Positions 62,701 to 64,000 of a DNA stretch of 64,000 nt are shown piece by piece. Source of the DNA: Rhyacichthys aspro (taxonomy: Eukaryota > Chordata > Actinopteri > Gobiiformes > Rhyacichthyidae); NCBI GenBank assembly GCA_036850595.1, contig CM072152.1, forward strand, positions 19,047,207 to 19,111,206, read 5' to 3'. Position 1 is the stretch's first letter. Every line of letters starts with the position of its first letter. The translations under genes were made by a program, and so were the position numbers. Under the pieces are notes generated by a model. That model searched no databases and was not told the origin of the DNA. It was given only the letters and a program-made list of their open reading frames with translations.

Positions 62701-63674
62701 AAAAATTAACAAAATGAGAAGTGGAGGGAAAAGAAACTATAAGAAAAAAAAGTTTCGTTCAACAGATATCTTTAGAAGATCTTTAGAATTGGATAAAGAC
62801 ATAGCTTTGCAACATTAGTACTCACAGTGAAAAAGAAAACAATCAATATAAAATGTAATTGTTTATTGTTATATAAGAGGCCTACTTAATGATTTTATGT
62901 AATCTTTGTAACGTTCCACTTCATTAACACTTCTTGTAGCTCTGTCCACCTCTGCAACAACTCAATCCAGAAACATTTAAGACCATCTGAGCAACGTCAT
63001 CCAGGCATCCCAAAAGACAACATGTGGTCAGATGAGCAGTTCAGGGCCTTTCTGTCCGGTCAAGGCAAAGAAGCTCAGTGGGAGACTGTGGTAGTCCCTG
63101 GGATGAAAAAAACTGTGATTTATGCATTACAGACCACACAGGATGTCATGGAATCACGTAAGAACACATTCGAGCTCTATGGTGCGGACTTCATATTAGG
63201 TAAGAATTTAGGACTGCCTTATTTTAGGAATGTACTGGACAGACTCAGTAGATGTTTCACATGTTGTTTTCAGGGTATGATCTGCATCCATGGCTAATAG
63301 AGATCAATACTAGTCCCACCATGGCTCCCTCTACTCCTGTGACAGCCCGCCTCTGTAGGGCTGTGCAGGAGGACACATTACGAGTAGTCCTGGACCGAAA
63401 AACAGATCCAAATGCAAACACAGGAGATTTTGAGCTCATATATCGACAGGTGAAACAGATCTTTTGGTATTGTGTGTGTCTAAAGGTATAGTATTCTTAC
63501 TTCTTAAATAAATAATCTACTTATTTTCAGGCACCAATAATGATTCCTCAATATTTGGGTGCAAATCTACTTGTTGAGGGTATCAAGATCAAAAGTCCCT
63601 GCCTGCTTCCTCCTCTTCAGCCTTCTAGCAGCCCAGCATCAAAACACAAGGCTATAGACAAGGAGAAAGAATAA
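59747..63674 (+). CDS. ttll3: Tubulin monoglycylase TTLL3-like (ATP-grasp ligase)
   Basis: Fourteen exons in frame: 59747-59837, 60413-60481, 60618-60721, 60797-60965, 61052-61098, 61226-61354, 61434-61548, 61754-61840, 61934-62123, 62213-62361, 62433-62676, 62940-63199, 63274-63449 and 63531-63674; about 657 aa. Family blocks: KIFSVQGSYPVIREALRARG, TTKVGLCVNLRNLHWFD, FFPRCYRLG, WIVKPGAMSRGRGI, DVRQWFLVTDWNPLTVWFY, VHLCNNSIQKHL, FELYGADF and WLIEINTSPTMAPSTPVTA (Glu561 and Asn563 at the metal/ATP site). It would initiate glycine side chains on axonemal tubulin. Many blocks match TTLL3 better than TTLL8. The first exon (donor GTCAGT) and so the exact start are less certain. The protein lacks the long C-terminal tail of human TTLL3. 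Met379 replaces the Lys expected in the KPGAK loop. Confidence 0.88.
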
Positions 63675-63845
63675 TAAATTAAAACATTGATGACATTCAT
63701 CTCATGTTAAATGTGTTTTTCTTGGCATACACGAAAACACAAATTTAAATACCATGAAAATGTTAGCTTAAAATGCAAACATGTGTTTAGTGTAAAGTGT
63801 TTACACTTTAATTGTACATTAAAATAAAAAATATATAGTTGTGTT
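63675..63845 (+). other. ttll3: ttll3 3' UTR
   Basis: After the TAA, an AATAAA at 63824-63829 suggests cleavage near 63845. The sequence is AT-rich and featureless. Confidence 0.5.
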
Positions 63846-63942
63846 TAAGCAGGAGCCTACATAGTTGGGCCAATTTCTGGTTGTGTCCAATGGATTGTGT
63901 TATTCTCCATCTTACCTATTGACATTAACACAACATCTGCTG

Positions 63943-63983
63943 TAGGTGGCGATAATGTTCCAGATAAAGCACCGTAGAAGAAG
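63943..63983 (+). repeat. Possible teleost repeat tail
   Basis: GTAGGTGGCGATAATG followed by GTAGAAGAAGAG resembles the GGTGGCGGTAATGCACC...AAGAAGAAG ending that I recall from abundant teleost interspersed repeats. Too short and close to the window edge to classify. Confidence 0.35.
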
Positions 63984-64000
63984 AGTGAGTGACGGGAACA

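Noticed and set aside
1..64000. CRISPR arrays, prophage, operons or insertion sequences
   Set aside because: This is vertebrate genomic DNA with introns. No regularly spaced repeats, phage genes or bacterial-type operons are present.

Overview
The window is genomic DNA from a ray-finned (teleost) fish. It has split vertebrate genes with GT/AG introns, long AT-rich non-coding stretches, dinucleotide and trinucleotide microsatellites, and a vertebrate-type tRNA-Phe. The gene order gata2 - rpn1 - rab7a matches what I recall of human 3q21, but in a much more compact form. Introns are short and recognisable transposon sequence is sparse, which suggests a compact, percomorph-like genome. I cannot name the species.

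Layout. Positions 1-26,000 hold no gene I can support. I read them as the 3' flank of gata2a, with candidate conserved non-coding blocks, a GATA-motif cluster (17,681-17,801), a MITE-like element (930-1,487) and a long near-perfect hairpin (21,199-21,259). From 34,480 down to about 26,050, on the minus strand, lies a complete gata2a: five coding exons (457 aa), a proximal CCAAT/GC-box promoter and a candidate distal first exon ending at 38,228. From 34,500 to 45,700 is a second regulatory-looking interval upstream of gata2a. Then come rpn1 (minus, 10 exons, 601 aa), tRNA-Phe(GAA) (plus) and rab7a (plus, 207 aa, with a non-coding first exon). hmces follows (minus, 6 exons, 358 aa) and then a ttll3-like tubulin glycine ligase (plus, 14 exons, about 657 aa). 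rpn1 and rab7a are divergent with the tRNA between them; rab7a and hmces converge tail to tail; hmces and ttll3 are divergent around a shared upstream interval.

The genes do not form a pathway. gata2a is a tissue-restricted developmental transcription factor surrounded by long non-coding DNA. rpn1 (ER N-glycosylation), rab7a (late endosome traffic) and hmces (abasic-site shielding) are housekeeping genes. ttll3 is a ciliary tubulin modifier and has a perfect RFX X-box upstream. All exon boundaries were read by hand from splice sites, reading phase and family conservation. Every coding junction given keeps frame.
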